Source: Ulvibacter antarcticus (GTDB taxonomy: Bacteria; Bacteroidota; Bacteroidia; Flavobacteriales; Flavobacteriaceae). From it: DNA of 64,000 nt. This document shows positions 1 through 9,210 of this stretch, one piece after another (within the stretch, counting starts at the first letter, position 1; each line of letters begins with the position of its first letter). The stretch spans positions 124,001 through 188,000 of the forward strand of contig NZ_REFC01000013.1 of assembly GCF_003688405.1 (NCBI RefSeq), read 5' to 3'. The position numbers and the translations under genes were made by a program. Below the pieces are notes generated by a model. The model worked only from the letters and a program-made list of their open reading frames with translations, was not told where the DNA came from and ran no database searches.

Positions 1-26
1 TATGGCAGTTTTTGGACTTTAATTCT

Positions 27-2447
27 TTAATAATTCACATAAATAAAACCGGTAAATGGCTCAGGGAATTGAGGGTCATTTAGTATAAGCGCATAATAAT
101 AAGTTCCGACGGGCACTAAAGAATCGCGGTAAAGTAGCCCGGTATTTGGGATTGCATTCCAAAAACCATCTTCATTTCCACCTTTGTAAATTAAATTGCC
201 GTCTCGGCTATAGATAAAAAGCTCGAAATTTTCATAAACGTCCAGCAATTGTTCAATTATAAAAACATCGTTACTACCATCGTTATTTGGCGAAACCCCA
301 TCGTAAATAATAGGCGGGCAATTTTCTGTTTTTAATAAAAATGAAGCTGTTGTGAAGCAAATCTCGTTTTCTAATCGGACAAAGATCGTTTGCGGGTTTG
401 CGGTACTTTCAAAATGTTCAGGGTCTTGAATTTCATTCGAATTTCCTATTGCGTCTTCCAGCGTTGTAAAAAATGAAATGATATCACTGTTTTCTTCTGA
501 AATTAGTTCTTCTAAAGCCGTGAGATCAAAGATAGAGGTTTGGTTCCCTTTATTACATTCCAGCAAATCTGGAAGTGACGGAATAGGAGGGATGGATCCA
601 AAACTGGTGGTTATTTCGAAAGAATTATTCTCATCATTCAATTCGAAAATGATTCCTGTGCCGTTCCCTACATCGTCGGCCGTGGCTTTAATTGTAAATG
701 TATCTGGTGTTGAGTCGGGGAGAATTAGTTCAATACTACCGCTTTCACTTCCACCAATCGGGATGTTATTCTGGGTATGAGATTGACCCAATAATAAATC
801 TTCAACATAAAATGCCAGTGGCGTATTGGCTGGCAATATTGCGGTTCCATCTGTATTGTAAACTGTATATGGGACCGATAACGGCCGGCTTCTACAGGCG
901 AACAAATTATCTTCGATTACAATGGTAGCATCGGGCAAGGCACATACAATTACCTCGATGGAATAACTATCTATCACAAAACAATCTGGATTTGAAACTC
1001 GTATCCATATCGTCTGCGGATTTGTTGTATTCTGAAATGATTGGGGATTCACAATAGGATTAAGATTGCTATTTGCATCAGCTTCTGAAAGATGGTAAGA
1101 AATAGCGTTTAGTGGATCGATTTGTGCGGTAGCTTCGGAAAGGTCGAAAAGTTCTATGCCGAGTACATCACAAAGCTCCAAATTCTGCAAGCCGATAATT
1201 TCCGGAAAGACCTTCAGATGGAATTCGATTTCAAAATCATTATTTGTTTCGTTGATTTCATTAACGCTTCCATTTCCGAAGCCATCATCATCCACCACAG
1301 CTTTCAGAAGGAAATCGGGAGAAACACCCAACGGAATATCAAGTACTATTGTGCCACTTTCGGAACCATCAATAGGTAATATAGCAGAAGTTGCTGATTG
1401 ACCGACAAGTGTATTATTTGCATAGAACGCAATCGCAGTATTCCCGGGTAGTTCATCGGTCGCATTTATATTATAAACTGTGTAATCAACTTCAATTTCC
1501 CGGTTACCACATTCTGTTCCGCCAGCTACATTATCAATTTGGATAGTCGCATCTGGTAATTCGGTATTTAGTACCGTAATAATATTGTTAATCATCACAA
1601 AATCCTGACCAGACCTAAGCGTAATAACCGCCGAAGTATCCCCGGGATTAATATTGTTTTCGATGAAGTAGAAATCCATGTCCATATTGTAAAGTTCACT
1701 GCTATTGGTGAAGCTATTCGTGCCGTTAAAGGCATTATCGGCTGGATTTAGAGGCGGATTGCTAATAACATTCCCATTGAATAAAAGCGATTCGGATACT
1801 GCGATATTTTCATCCCCTTCCCAGGCTAGAAATCCAACTTTGGCTCCTGAATTATCCAAAACGTTTAAATTTTCGAGTATGATACTGATTTCATTTGTCG
1901 TGGAAGAGACATTTTCAAGTCCGTCGAAAATGGTGAGCTGATTGAGCGTGAGTGAAGCATCTTCGTAGACCACGTTAATTGCCCATCCTCCAAAATTAGT
2001 CCGATTTGAACAGTATGCCGATAAAATATCACTTAAATCTAAGTCCGAAAGTGTGTAGTTGGCGCTTCCAAAATTTGCAATAATGGAAGTCACATCCGCA
2101 TAAGCAGCAAAATAACTTAAACCGCTAAAAGTGGTTGTAAAATTGCGCGTTGCGATTATATTAGTATCGTTGAGTTTAACTTCCAAGTCTCCATCTCCCA
2201 CTCCGGCCCAATACAGATAAGCGGCTACAAGTGTCTGTCCGGGCAGTAGTGCTAATTCGGCGCTGCTTTCTGTTAGAATTTCGCAAGAAGTAGTACCTCC
2301 CGAATTTTCTACAAGATTGAGGGTGTTTCCGAAGGAAAGATAATCGTAGCGACCATTAAACTGCTGAAATAATTCAATTTCCTGTGCTAAGCTAAGAACA
2401 GGGGATAGGCAAAGTAGTAAGAGTAGAATTTTTCTTAAAAACAGCAT
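27..2447 (-). CDS. Secreted T9SS cargo protein with CARDB-like repeats and gliding-motility C-terminal domain
   Basis: A large cell-surface or secreted protein of about 806 aa. I start it at the internal Met followed by a hydrophobic signal peptide (ending SLAQ); ten further in-frame residues upstream look untranslated. An N-terminal region of about 280 aa of unknown fold is followed by two homologous CARDB-like Ig repeats, each opening DATI and carrying GNTAIAFY/ANTPLAFY and GSESG. The last 90 residues hold SPNNDGSND, ELFIYSRDGNLIY and the terminal FIYVNY strand, the hallmarks of the type B (TIGR04131) sorting domain recognised by the type IX secretion system. Export to the surface is therefore confident; the ligand or role is not known. 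It is followed at the window edge by non-coding sequence. Confidence 0.88.
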   Translation of the reverse strand: MLFLRKILLLLLCLSPVLSLAQEIELFQQFNGRYDYLSFGNTLNLVENSGGTTSCEILTESSAELALLPGQTLVAAYLYWAGVGDGDLEVKLNDTNIIATRNFTTTFSGLSYFAAYADVTSIIANFGSANYTLSDLDLSDILSAYCSNRTNFGGWAINVVYEDASLTLNQLTIFDGLENVSSTTNEISIILENLNVLDNSGAKVGFLAWEGDENIAVSESLLFNGNVISNPPLNPADNAFNGTNSFTNSSELYNMDMDFYFIENNINPGDTSAVITLRSGQDFVMINNIITVLNTELPDATIQIDNVAGGTECGNREIEVDYTVYNINATDELPGNTAIAFYANNTLVGQSATSAILPIDGSESGTIVLDIPLGVSPDFLLKAVVDDDGFGNGSVNEINETNNDFEIEFHLKVFPEIIGLQNLELCDVLGIELFDLSEATAQIDPLNAISYHLSEADANSNLNPIVNPQSFQNTTNPQTIWIRVSNPDCFVIDSYSIEVIVCALPDATIVIEDNLFACRSRPLSVPYTVYNTDGTAILPANTPLAFYVEDLLLGQSHTQNNIPIGGSESGSIELILPDSTPDTFTIKATADDVGNGTGIIFELNDENNSFEITTSFGSIPPIPSLPDLLECNKGNQTSIFDLTALEELISEENSDIISFFTTLEDAIGNSNEIQDPEHFESTANPQTIFVRLENEICFTTASFLLKTENCPPIIYDGVSPNNDGSNDVFIIEQLLDVYENFELFIYSRDGNLIYKGGNEDGFWNAIPNTGLLYRDSLVPVGTYYYALILNDPQFPEPFTGFIYVNY

Positions 2448-2520
2448 CACAACCGATTGTAGGCTAAATATACACAATCTTAAGCTGCTGAATTTAGATG
2501 AATTTTAGAAAATTTGCGGC

Positions 2521-3357
2521 TTATAAATCTCGACGTTTTAAGATAACATACGACCAGTAAACAAACAGGGCGGTCCAAACTAGAGTGATAAGAATGGTGT
2601 GCCATTCGACATCATAGCTTTTAGTGAATCCTTCCCCCAACTGATTCGCGGCAGATTGTACGGCCCCCAAGCGTGAGAAAGGTTCTTTGATGAGGTTCGA
2701 CATGGCTTCCAAAGGGAAAAACTGCGTAAGGTTGTCGGCAATATTAGTGCCTTTGAAAAGCTCCCATTTTAGCAGACCGTAAACTATCTTTTCGAAAATG
2801 AACCAGATGATTAAAAAGCCAAGTGCAAATGCCGATCTTTTTACTAACACCCCTAAGAACAAGCAAAAGGAGAAGAAGGCGACTAATTTGATAAAATAAG
2901 CCAACAGATACTCCATATCGCTAAAAATGATTCCTATTTCGGTATAATCTGAAAAACTTAATCCGAGGATCATTGAGACAATAAAAAGGAAAACGGTCGA
3001 TATTACTGCAAATAATACGACGGTAAGAAATTTTGAGATAACAAATTCCTGCTTACTAAGTCCGTCAATTAAGTTTTGTTTTAAGGTGCGATAACTGTAC
3101 TCATTAGACATCATGGATACAATCACAATAGCGAGAAATATTTTCAGGATTGCAGCCATAAAACTGTTGAAATGCCATATAAAAGGGAAATTAAAGATTC
3201 CCTGATCGGCCACTCTAAAGTTTACACTTCCGAAGCTAAACTCAATGGAGGCAATTAATGCGATAAAAGTAATTAGTACAAAATAAACGATCGAAATGAC
3301 CTTTGCCGCTTTGTTATGCCGTATTTTTTGTAGTTCTATGTTGAGAAGTCGCAGCAT
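2521..3357 (-). CDS. ABC-2 type transporter permease
   Basis: A 278-aa integral membrane protein with about six hydrophobic helices and an amphipathic N-terminus (MLRLLNIELQKIRHNK) typical of ABC-2 permeases of the bacitracin/lantibiotic-immunity type. It starts 3 bases after the stop of the ATPase gene, so the two are translationally linked and should form one exporter. The substrate cannot be told from sequence. Family assignment is by topology and operon partner rather than a strict motif. Confidence 0.85.
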   Translation of the reverse strand: MLRLLNIELQKIRHNKAAKVISIVYFVLITFIALIASIEFSFGSVNFRVADQGIFNFPFIWHFNSFMAAILKIFLAIVIVSMMSNEYSYRTLKQNLIDGLSKQEFVISKFLTVVLFAVISTVFLFIVSMILGLSFSDYTEIGIIFSDMEYLLAYFIKLVAFFSFCLFLGVLVKRSAFALGFLIIWFIFEKIVYGLLKWELFKGTNIADNLTQFFPLEAMSNLIKEPFSRLGAVQSAANQLGEGFTKSYDVEWHTILITLVWTALFVYWSYVILKRRDL

Positions 3358-3360
3358 TTT

Positions 3361-4257
3361 TTATTTATTTTTGGTAAGTTCAAGGAATTGTTCTTCAAGG
3401 CTTTCTTTCCGTTTTACAAGATGCGAGAGAAAGATTCCTTTGTCGGTTAGCATTTTATTCACTTCGGAAGCATCCATTGGCTCGTTCAAATAAACGATTA
3501 GCGAATCTCCTTCGGTTTTTATAGTGCCAAAAGCTTTGTTGCCTTCAAGAGCCCCCTTAAGCGCACTCATATCCTGGCTTCTCAATGTTAGAAAACCATG
3601 ACTGGCATTCATTCCATCAACACTTCCCGTATATAAACTCTCTCCTTTCCGAAGAATAACCACATGAGTACATACTTTTTCAACTTCATCCAAGAGGTGA
3701 GAAGCGAGCAAGATTGTAGTTCCTTCTGAAGCAATTTTTTTAATGATCTCACGTATCTGATGAATTCCTTGCGGGTCAAGTCCGTTAGTAGGTTCATCGA
3801 GAATAAGAATTTCCGGATCGTTTAACAAAGCCGAAGCGATTGCCAAACGCTGCTTCATACCTAAAGAAAAAGTACTGAATTTGCTATCTTTTCTATCTAA
3901 TAAACCAACAACATCTAGTTTCTCATGAACTTTATCTGACGCAACACCTTTTATTTTACAAACCAATTCCAAATTCTTGGCGGCGGTCATATATGGGTAG
4001 AAGTTCGGTCGTTCGATAATAGCACCTACTTTTTTCAATGCTTCGTGAGTAGTACCTGAGCCATCAAACCAGTGAAAATCACCGGAAGTTCTATTGACCA
4101 CATTAAGCACAATTCCCAGAGTGGTAGATTTACCGCTTCCGTTAGGACCTAATATCCCATAAACATTGCCTTTTTCAATTGAAAAGGAAAGATTATTTAC
4201 AGCGGTAATGGATCCGAATTTCTTTGTAAGATTGTTAATCGTGAGGATAGTGTTCAC
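3361..4257 (-). CDS. ABC transporter ATP-binding protein
   Basis: The ATPase of the exporter whose permease follows. Walker A GPNGSGKS, signature FSLGMKQR, Walker B ILILDEP and the switch His in LLASHLL are all intact. I use the GTG at 4257 (reading MNTILTINNLTKKFG), which matches the normal N-terminus of this family; the reading frame is open upstream to another GTG at 4299 but those 14 residues do not look like ABC sequence. The closest general class is the BcrA/NatA-like branch of drug or peptide exporters. It is not clearly GldA. Confidence 0.88.
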   Translation of the reverse strand: MNTILTINNLTKKFGSITAVNNLSFSIEKGNVYGILGPNGSGKSTTLGIVLNVVNRTSGDFHWFDGSGTTHEALKKVGAIIERPNFYPYMTAAKNLELVCKIKGVASDKVHEKLDVVGLLDRKDSKFSTFSLGMKQRLAIASALLNDPEILILDEPTNGLDPQGIHQIREIIKKIASEGTTILLASHLLDEVEKVCTHVVILRKGESLYTGSVDGMNASHGFLTLRSQDMSALKGALEGNKAFGTIKTEGDSLIVYLNEPMDASEVNKMLTDKGIFLSHLVKRKESLEEQFLELTKNK

Positions 4258-4348
4258 AAATTGGTTTTTTGGAGTTGAGTTGTAAGTATGACGAATCACT
4301 TAGGATTTTGTTACAAATCGTAATGAAATGGAGTGAAAATAAATGTAG

Positions 4349-4396
4349 CTTCAAAGTGGTAGAGTCTCAAAGTAGCAAAGTTTCAAAGTTGAAAAG
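4349..4396. repeat. Period-8 tandem array, consensus TNTCAAAG, 6 units
   Basis: Six consecutive octamers, all ending in AG and mostly CAAAG, lie in the intergenic space upstream of the ABC ATPase. The units vary in their first three bases. The same octamer recurs at 15222-15253 and 16170-16193. Confidence 0.85.
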
Positions 4397-4417
4397 CTAA
4401 TCTTAAAATTTTATTTT

Positions 4418-4508
4418 TGCTCACTGCTCACTGCTCACTGCTCACTGCTCACTGCTCACTGCTCACTGCTCACTGCTCACTGCTCACTGCTCACTGCTCA
4501 CTGCTCAC
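4418..4508. repeat. Perfect heptanucleotide array, 13 x TGCTCAC
   Basis: Ninety-one bases made of thirteen identical 7-bp units, the longest exact tandem repeat in the window. It lies between the ABC ATPase start and the end of the nucleoid-associated protein gene and directly abuts a TCGAG dispersed element. A 60-aa open frame crosses it, but that is a product of the repeat and not a gene. Thirteen exact copies suggest recent expansion and likely length variation between isolates. Confidence 0.98.
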
Positions 4509-4513
4509 CGTCT

Positions 4514-4570
4514 CTTCTCGATATTATTTCAAAACTCCTTTCAGTCCTTTTAAAATCACTCGAAGTGACA
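4514..4570 (+). repeat. Dispersed TCGAG element, copy 1
   Basis: A 57-bp intergenic element opening CTTCTCGATATTATTT and closing with CACTCGAAGTGACA. Its two ends are conserved at eight places in the window while the centre varies. It lies immediately after the 13-copy heptamer array and 3' of the nucleoid-associated protein gene. Confidence 0.85.
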
Positions 4571-4602
4571 AAAAGCAAACTTATTTTAGTAATTACTGAA
4601 TA

Positions 4603-5661
4603 CTAAGATTTCTCCTCCTTATTGAAATACACCAAATAGTAATACATCTGTTTTTCTTCATCCCAACCTTTTTCTACGAAGCGTTCGGCACTTTCAGGAT
4701 TGATAAAGTCTAATTTGATTTGAATGTGAGTATCCAGATTAATAACGTTCTTTATTTTTTTTCTGGCTGCGGTTACCGCGGTATTTGCAATTGGGAAGGT
4801 GGTAAGGTCTTCAATGCTATATTTTGGAGCCTTTTCACTCTTGTAATTCCTAAATTCAGGGATGAGGTCCGGATTGTCGATGACATCATTTACAAAAGCA
4901 GTTTCCTCGAAATTATCATTCTTGGCAAAGTGGTTTACTGCCCTGTTCATAAATAATACCTCTTGTTTTTTGTCTTCAGCAGGAAGAACAACATCCTTGG
5001 CGAAATCCTGACAAAACTTAAGATATTTTTTTGTTTTAAAATTGTCGTCTTCACATGGATCAACACCCAAAAAGCTCTCTATCCAGTAACGAGTGTCGTA
5101 TCTATTGCTATCTACAGATAATATTTTATATCCTTCTTCTTTTTTAACATCAAAGATCAAACAGCCTTTATCTAGTTTATTTAGGTTAACACCTTGTTGT
5201 AAATAGGCTTCTAACTGATTCTCCTTTTCAGAAAACTTGAGGAAATCCTGTTTTAATTCCGATTTGAAGATCCCTATTCCATTTACTTTTTCGTTGTCCA
5301 ATTGAAGGCCTTCAAAATAGGCAACATATACCTCACCACTTTTTATATGAGGGTGCATGGATTGGTCGTAAAGATATTTAGTGATCTTTTTACTTTGTTC
5401 GTGAATGCTCTCCGGATTTGCAAATATTTCGGAAGAAATCTTGTAAATCTCATTAAACTCTACATCCACCTCGTTTGCAAATTGAAAGTAATTTTCTTCC
5501 TTATCTCTAAAAGGTTTCAGAAAGAATTCCTTCAACAAAGGAGTTATCTCATCGTCTGTTTTATAGGTTTCTTCGGAAAGTAATACAGGTTCATTTTTGC
5601 TTTTATTTCCAACGCGATGAATGGATAAGGATGCAATGTGAGCAGAATATAAGTTGATCAT
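4603..5661 (-). CDS. 37-kDa nucleoid-associated protein (NdpA/YejK family)
   Basis: A 352-aa protein of full family length (PF04245), recognisable from the N-terminal segment (VGNKS...LLSEETYKTDDEITPLLKEFFLKPF), the central EVYVAYFEGLQ and GIGIFKSE strands, and the C-terminal DFINPESAERFVEKGWDEE. E. coli YejK binds DNA loosely and is nucleoid-associated; its physiological role is poorly understood. The gene is monocistronic and bounded on both sides by TCGAG elements (copies 1 and 2). The last heptamers GAATACT overlap its stop codon. Confidence 0.85.
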   Translation of the reverse strand: MINLYSAHIASLSIHRVGNKSKNEPVLLSEETYKTDDEITPLLKEFFLKPFRDKEENYFQFANEVDVEFNEIYKISSEIFANPESIHEQSKKITKYLYDQSMHPHIKSGEVYVAYFEGLQLDNEKVNGIGIFKSELKQDFLKFSEKENQLEAYLQQGVNLNKLDKGCLIFDVKKEEGYKILSVDSNRYDTRYWIESFLGVDPCEDDNFKTKKYLKFCQDFAKDVVLPAEDKKQEVLFMNRAVNHFAKNDNFEETAFVNDVIDNPDLIPEFRNYKSEKAPKYSIEDLTTFPIANTAVTAARKKIKNVINLDTHIQIKLDFINPESAERFVEKGWDEEKQMYYYLVYFNKEEKS

Positions 5662-5724
5662 TTGAGGGGTATAAGATTGTTGGATTATTAGTATTTTGGA
5701 TTATTAGATTTTTGCTTACAGCCT

Positions 5725-5779
5725 CTTCTCGATACTATTTTAAACTCCTGTTAGTCTTTTAAAATCACTCGAAGTGACA
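5725..5779 (+). repeat. Dispersed TCGAG element, copy 2
   Basis: Opens CTTCTCGATACTATTTT and ends CACTCGAAGTGACA, like copy 1. It lies between the nucleoid-associated protein start and the end of the next minus-strand gene. Confidence 0.85.
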
Positions 5780-5803
5780 GTAGTACTATTTTACCGCCGA
5801 TAG

Positions 5804-6334
5804 TTAATTCCAGTTTTCATCGAAATCGAGATTATCGTAATCTTCAGCATCTAGTCCGAAATCATCATTGAAAGGATCGTCGTCATCGTCATCGTCGAAC
5901 TCATCTTTGTCAGCAACAAATTCTTTATGAGGTGTATCATGTGGAATCAATCCATGTGCAAACATCAAATTAGGATAGGTCATGCCAGTTTCATAGTCTG
6001 CGATCTCCGCGAGTTCTACTAAAAAGGTCCACATGGTAAGAAAATCGTATATATAAATGAGTCTGGTTTCGTCTTTTGAAACTACATCTTCAATGCGGGT
6101 GCTGTCCATAATTCGTTGAGAACCGGGCTTTTCACTCATATCAAAAAGTGCGATCTCCTCATCCTGCTCCCACATCTCATTACTGGTGTAAAAAGAAGCC
6201 ATTTCCTGACCTTCAAATCCAAAGGCCTGTATAATGACATTGTGAAACTCCTCAAGGGTAGCTGTTTGTTCAATTTCTATGTCGCGAATAACGTCTTCCT
6301 GGGCATCCAGAATTACTCTAAAACGGTAAATCAT
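5804..6334 (-). CDS. pRiA4b ORF-3-like (IS1096 passenger type) family protein
   Basis: A 176-aa acidic protein whose first 115 residues match the plasmid pRiA4b ORF-3-like fold (PF07929): RFRVILD at the start, LEEFHNVIIQAFGF, a SEKPGSQRIMDSTRIEDV centre, and LIYIYDFLTMW. The C-terminal 40 residues are almost all Asp, Glu and Asn with a run of seven Asp, probably unstructured. Despite the family name there is no transposase or inverted repeat nearby; these are ordinary chromosomal genes in Flavobacteriaceae. Function unknown. Confidence 0.8.
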   Translation of the reverse strand: MIYRFRVILDAQEDVIRDIEIEQTATLEEFHNVIIQAFGFEGQEMASFYTSNEMWEQDEEIALFDMSEKPGSQRIMDSTRIEDVVSKDETRLIYIYDFLTMWTFLVELAEIADYETGMTYPNLMFAHGLIPHDTPHKEFVADKDEFDDDDDDDPFNDDFGLDAEDYDNLDFDENWN

Positions 6335-6422
6335 CTAATAAAATTTAAGGGTACAAAGATATTGTTTTTGGTTTATAAGAAACTACAATTTCTAAAGGGA
6401 ATAGTTAAAAAATGGCATATAC

Positions 6423-6457
6423 TCAATGTTCAATTTTCAACTATCAATTTTCAATGT
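6423..6457. repeat. Period-7 array, TCAATGT type, 5 units
   Basis: Five heptamers TCAATGT, TCAATTT, TCAACTA, TCAATTT, TCAATGT in exact register, with the variants arranged symmetrically (A-B-C-B-A). Intergenic, 60 bases beyond the stop of heme A synthase. Confidence 0.85.
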
Positions 6458-6518
6458 CGTCATTTCAAACGGATCTGGATTTAAAGTATTTGCATGAATT
6501 TTAAATTCTAATAAGGTT

Positions 6519-7538
6519 TTACTTACTAAATCTATGCAATGTGAAAGTCATTGCTGCTAATAAAAAGAAGGCCACGACTTGGTGTAATACTCCCAAGACT
6601 ACCGGGACCTGTAAAACAAGGGTAAAAACGCCCAAAATAAATTGAACTAACACCAAAACCAAAAGTACATTTATCCCGTTTTTCTGCGGAATGGTAAGCG
6701 TTAATTTTCTCGCCTTGTACCAAATAAGTCCTATGATTGCTACTACAACGTAAGCCATATAGCGATGAACGAATTGAACCCCGCTCTTGCCTTCTACAAA
6801 GTTTTTCCAGACGGGGCTTTGTTCTATTGTTACGGTTTCATGAATTAATTTTCCATCGTTCATTAAAGGCCAATGATTATGAATCCATCCGGCATCTAAG
6901 CCAGCGACAAAAGCTCCCCAAATAATCTGAAGGATTAAAAGGGCCAGTCCTATTCTTATTAGATTTCGAAAGCCAATATTGATTTCTTTTTTCTTCGGAA
7001 ACCAGAGATCCAACGCTACCCATAGAGTATAAGCAAAGGTGATAAAGGCTGTGGTTAAATGCATTGCCAGGCGATAATGGCTTACATCCGGGTTATCAAC
7101 CAGGCCGCTTTTTACCATATACCATCCTAGAAAACCCTGAAATCCACCAAGAAATAATAGTAGCAGACATTTCTTAACTGTTTCTTTTGAAAGCTGCTTT
7201 TTCAGAAGAAAATAAAGGAAAGGAATAAAAAATACCAAGCCGATAAAACGCCCAATCACACGGTGTATCCATTCCCAAAAATATATGTCTTTAAAATCTG
7301 CTAAGTTGAAATGATTATTGAGTTTCTGATATTCAGGGTACTGTTTGTAAAGATCGAATGCCTCATTCCATTCCACATCATTCATGGGTGGAATCGTACC
7401 GGATAAAAGTTTGTAATTAGAAATCGATAATCCCGAATGCGTTAATCTAGTGATGCCTCCAACGACCACCATAATAAAGATAAGGGCGCATCCTGTTAAA
7501 AGCCAGTAAATTACTTTTTTGTTCTGTCGCATGTTCAA
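6519..7538 (-). CDS. ctaA: Heme A synthase (CtaA/COX15)
   Basis: A 339-aa inner-membrane enzyme that oxidises the C8 methyl of heme O to give heme A for aa3-type oxidases. The family pattern is complete: eight helices in two four-helix halves, haem-ligand His in EWIHRVIGR, HYRLAMHL, QFVHRYMAY and GVLHQVVAFF, and the early GGITRLTHSGLSI motif. Met1 and Met3 are both possible starts. No other cytochrome oxidase gene lies nearby. A strong inverted repeat sits directly upstream of the start. Confidence 0.93.
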   Translation of the reverse strand: MNMRQNKKVIYWLLTGCALIFIMVVVGGITRLTHSGLSISNYKLLSGTIPPMNDVEWNEAFDLYKQYPEYQKLNNHFNLADFKDIYFWEWIHRVIGRFIGLVFFIPFLYFLLKKQLSKETVKKCLLLLFLGGFQGFLGWYMVKSGLVDNPDVSHYRLAMHLTTAFITFAYTLWVALDLWFPKKKEINIGFRNLIRIGLALLILQIIWGAFVAGLDAGWIHNHWPLMNDGKLIHETVTIEQSPVWKNFVEGKSGVQFVHRYMAYVVVAIIGLIWYKARKLTLTIPQKNGINVLLVLVLVQFILGVFTLVLQVPVVLGVLHQVVAFFLLAAMTFTLHRFSK

Positions 7539-7545
7539 TGTCTGG

Positions 7546-7602
7546 TCGAGCGCAGTCGAGACCTCCTCATTTTAGTACTATTGACCTCTCGACTGCGCTC
7601 GA
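7546..7602. repeat. Intergenic inverted repeat (TCGAGCGCAGTCGAGA arms)
   Basis: Perfect 16-bp arms at 7546-7561 and 7587-7602 with a 25-base loop. It fills the space between the CCA-adding enzyme stop and the ctaA start. The very GC-rich arms contrast with their surroundings. This resembles REP-like hairpins scattered in flavobacterial genomes and could act as a terminator or transcript stabiliser. Confidence 0.85.
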
Positions 7603-7630
7603 GGGGACATCTTGATGCTTTGTAACTCTC

Positions 7631-9058
7631 TTACTTTGATCCTTCCTTCAATCCCAAAGATTTACCTTTCTTCAACATAAATACCTTCGCCGCCTCATAT
7701 TCGTTAGGAATTTCTCCTTCAAGAATAGCTTCTTTAATCGCATCTTTTATAAGTCCGATTTCACGAGAAGGCTTTAAATCAAATGTTTTCATGATTTCTT
7801 CACCACTTACCGGAGGCTGAAAATTACGAACATGATCCCGCTCTTCTACTTCTACAATCTTGTCGCGTACTAGTTGAAAGTTATTATGGTATTTTTTAAA
7901 CTTCTTCGGATTCTTAGTCGTGATATCCGCTTCACACAGCGTCATAAGGTCCTCTACATTTTCTCCTGCATCGAAAACCAACCTTCGAACCGCGCTGTCG
8001 GTTACTTCCGAAGCTAAAACAATAGGACGGGAGCTCATCAATACCATTTTCTGTACGAACTTCATCTTTTCATTAAGTGGCATTTTGAGACGTTTAAATA
8101 GCTTGTACACCATTTTGGAGCCTACGAATTCATGTCCGTGAAATGTCCATCCAATTTTTTTATCAAATCGCTTAGTTGGAGCTTTCCCAATATCGTGTAA
8201 TAAAGCGGCCCAACGAAGCCAAAGGTCGTTGGTCATTTGGGAAATGTTGTCTACCACTTCCAAAGTATGCCAAAAATTGTCTTTGTGTCGCTGACCATCT
8301 TTCTCATCTATTCCTTGCAAGGCGATCAATTCGGGTAAGATAAACGGCAGTAACCCTGTTTTATGGAGGAGTCCAAATCCTTTTGAAGGTATTTCTGAAG
8401 CTAGAATCTTATGCAGTTCATCAACTATTCGTTCTTTCGAAATGATTTTGATACGATCCGCATTTTTGGTGATAGCTTCCAAAGATTCCTTTTCTATCGT
8501 AAAATCAAGTTGAGAGGCAAATCTAATAGCCCTCATCATGCGCAAGGGGTCATCGCTATAAGTGATATCAGGATCTAATGGAGTACGAATGATCTTGTTT
8601 TCAATATCCTTTAAACCATCGAAGGGATCGAGTAGGTCGCCAAAAGTGGCGTCATTAACACTAATAGCAAGCGCATTAATTGTAAAATCACGTCGATTTT
8701 GGTCGTCTTCCAGGGTTCCATTTTCAACGGCTGGATTCCTACTGTCTTCGGTATAGGATTCTTTGCGGGCGCCAACAAATTCGAGCTCAACTCCTGCCGT
8801 TTTTAGCATAGCTGTGCCATAATTTTTAAAAACGGATACTTTTGGTTTGGCGGGTAATAAATTTGAAACTTCCTCTGCCAAAGCTATACCACTGCCAACG
8901 GCAACTATATCTATGTCCTTTGCATCACCTCTTTTTAAAATATAATCACGAACAAAACCACCAATAACGTAGCTTTCTAATTGTAAATTGGAAGTGGCTT
9001 TAGAAATGGTATTAAAGACGGGATGCTGTAAGGCGTTTTTTAAGTTGTGCTTTGGCAT
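7631..9058 (-). CDS. CCA tRNA nucleotidyltransferase with HD domain
   Basis: A 475-aa enzyme that adds or repairs the 3' CCA of tRNAs. The class II nucleotidyltransferase head shows GGFVRD at residues 33-38 and the metal-binding Asp pair DID at about 48-50; [10 protein letters not shown] and [16 protein letters not shown] follow. An HD phosphohydrolase domain ([23 protein letters not shown]) occupies roughly residues 255-360. No CCA-enzyme component is missing. Confidence 0.93.
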   Translation of the reverse strand: MPKHNLKNALQHPVFNTISKATSNLQLESYVIGGFVRDYILKRGDAKDIDIVAVGSGIALAEEVSNLLPAKPKVSVFKNYGTAMLKTAGVELEFVGARKESYTEDSRNPAVENGTLEDDQNRRDFTINALAISVNDATFGDLLDPFDGLKDIENKIIRTPLDPDITYSDDPLRMMRAIRFASQLDFTIEKESLEAITKNADRIKIISKERIVDELHKILASEIPSKGFGLLHKTGLLPFILPELIALQGIDEKDGQRHKDNFWHTLEVVDNISQMTNDLWLRWAALLHDIGKAPTKRFDKKIGWTFHGHEFVGSKMVYKLFKRLKMPLNEKMKFVQKMVLMSSRPIVLASEVTDSAVRRLVFDAGENVEDLMTLCEADITTKNPKKFKKYHNNFQLVRDKIVEVEERDHVRNFQPPVSGEEIMKTFDLKPSREIGLIKDAIKEAILEGEIPNEYEAAKVFMLKKGKSLGLKEGSK

Positions 9059-9100
9059 TATTTTGTATGCTATTTTTTTAAATTTAAAACGCTAAATAAT

Positions 9101-9152
9101 AAATGTAAAATGTATAAGACATTCTTGTAGTCTACTTTAATATTTTACATTT
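9101..9152. terminator. Intergenic hairpin between TsaC and CCA-adding enzyme genes
   Basis: Perfect 11-bp AT-rich arms AAATGTAAAAT (9101-9111) and ATTTTACATTT (9142-9152) separated by 30 bases. It could terminate the upstream minus-strand transcript, but the long loop and AT-rich stem make it weak. Confidence 0.4.
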
Positions 9153-9210
9153 TTCGGTTTTGCATTTAATATTCTTTTTTCAAACTGAAATACGCGACAT
9201 ATATTGGTTT

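Noticed and set aside
3361-4257. GldA of the gliding ABC complex
   Set aside because: The adjacent permease is a single ABC-2 protein, and GldF/GldG-like partners are not present.
4417-4599. 60-aa open frame across the TGCTCAC array
   Set aside because: A 7-bp repeat without stops gives an open frame by chance; the predicted peptide is the repeated LLTAHCS word, with no start context or homologous layout.
5804-6334. pRiA4b ORF-3-like gene as sign of a transposon or plasmid
   Set aside because: No transposase, terminal repeats or target duplication; the family is common on flavobacterial chromosomes.
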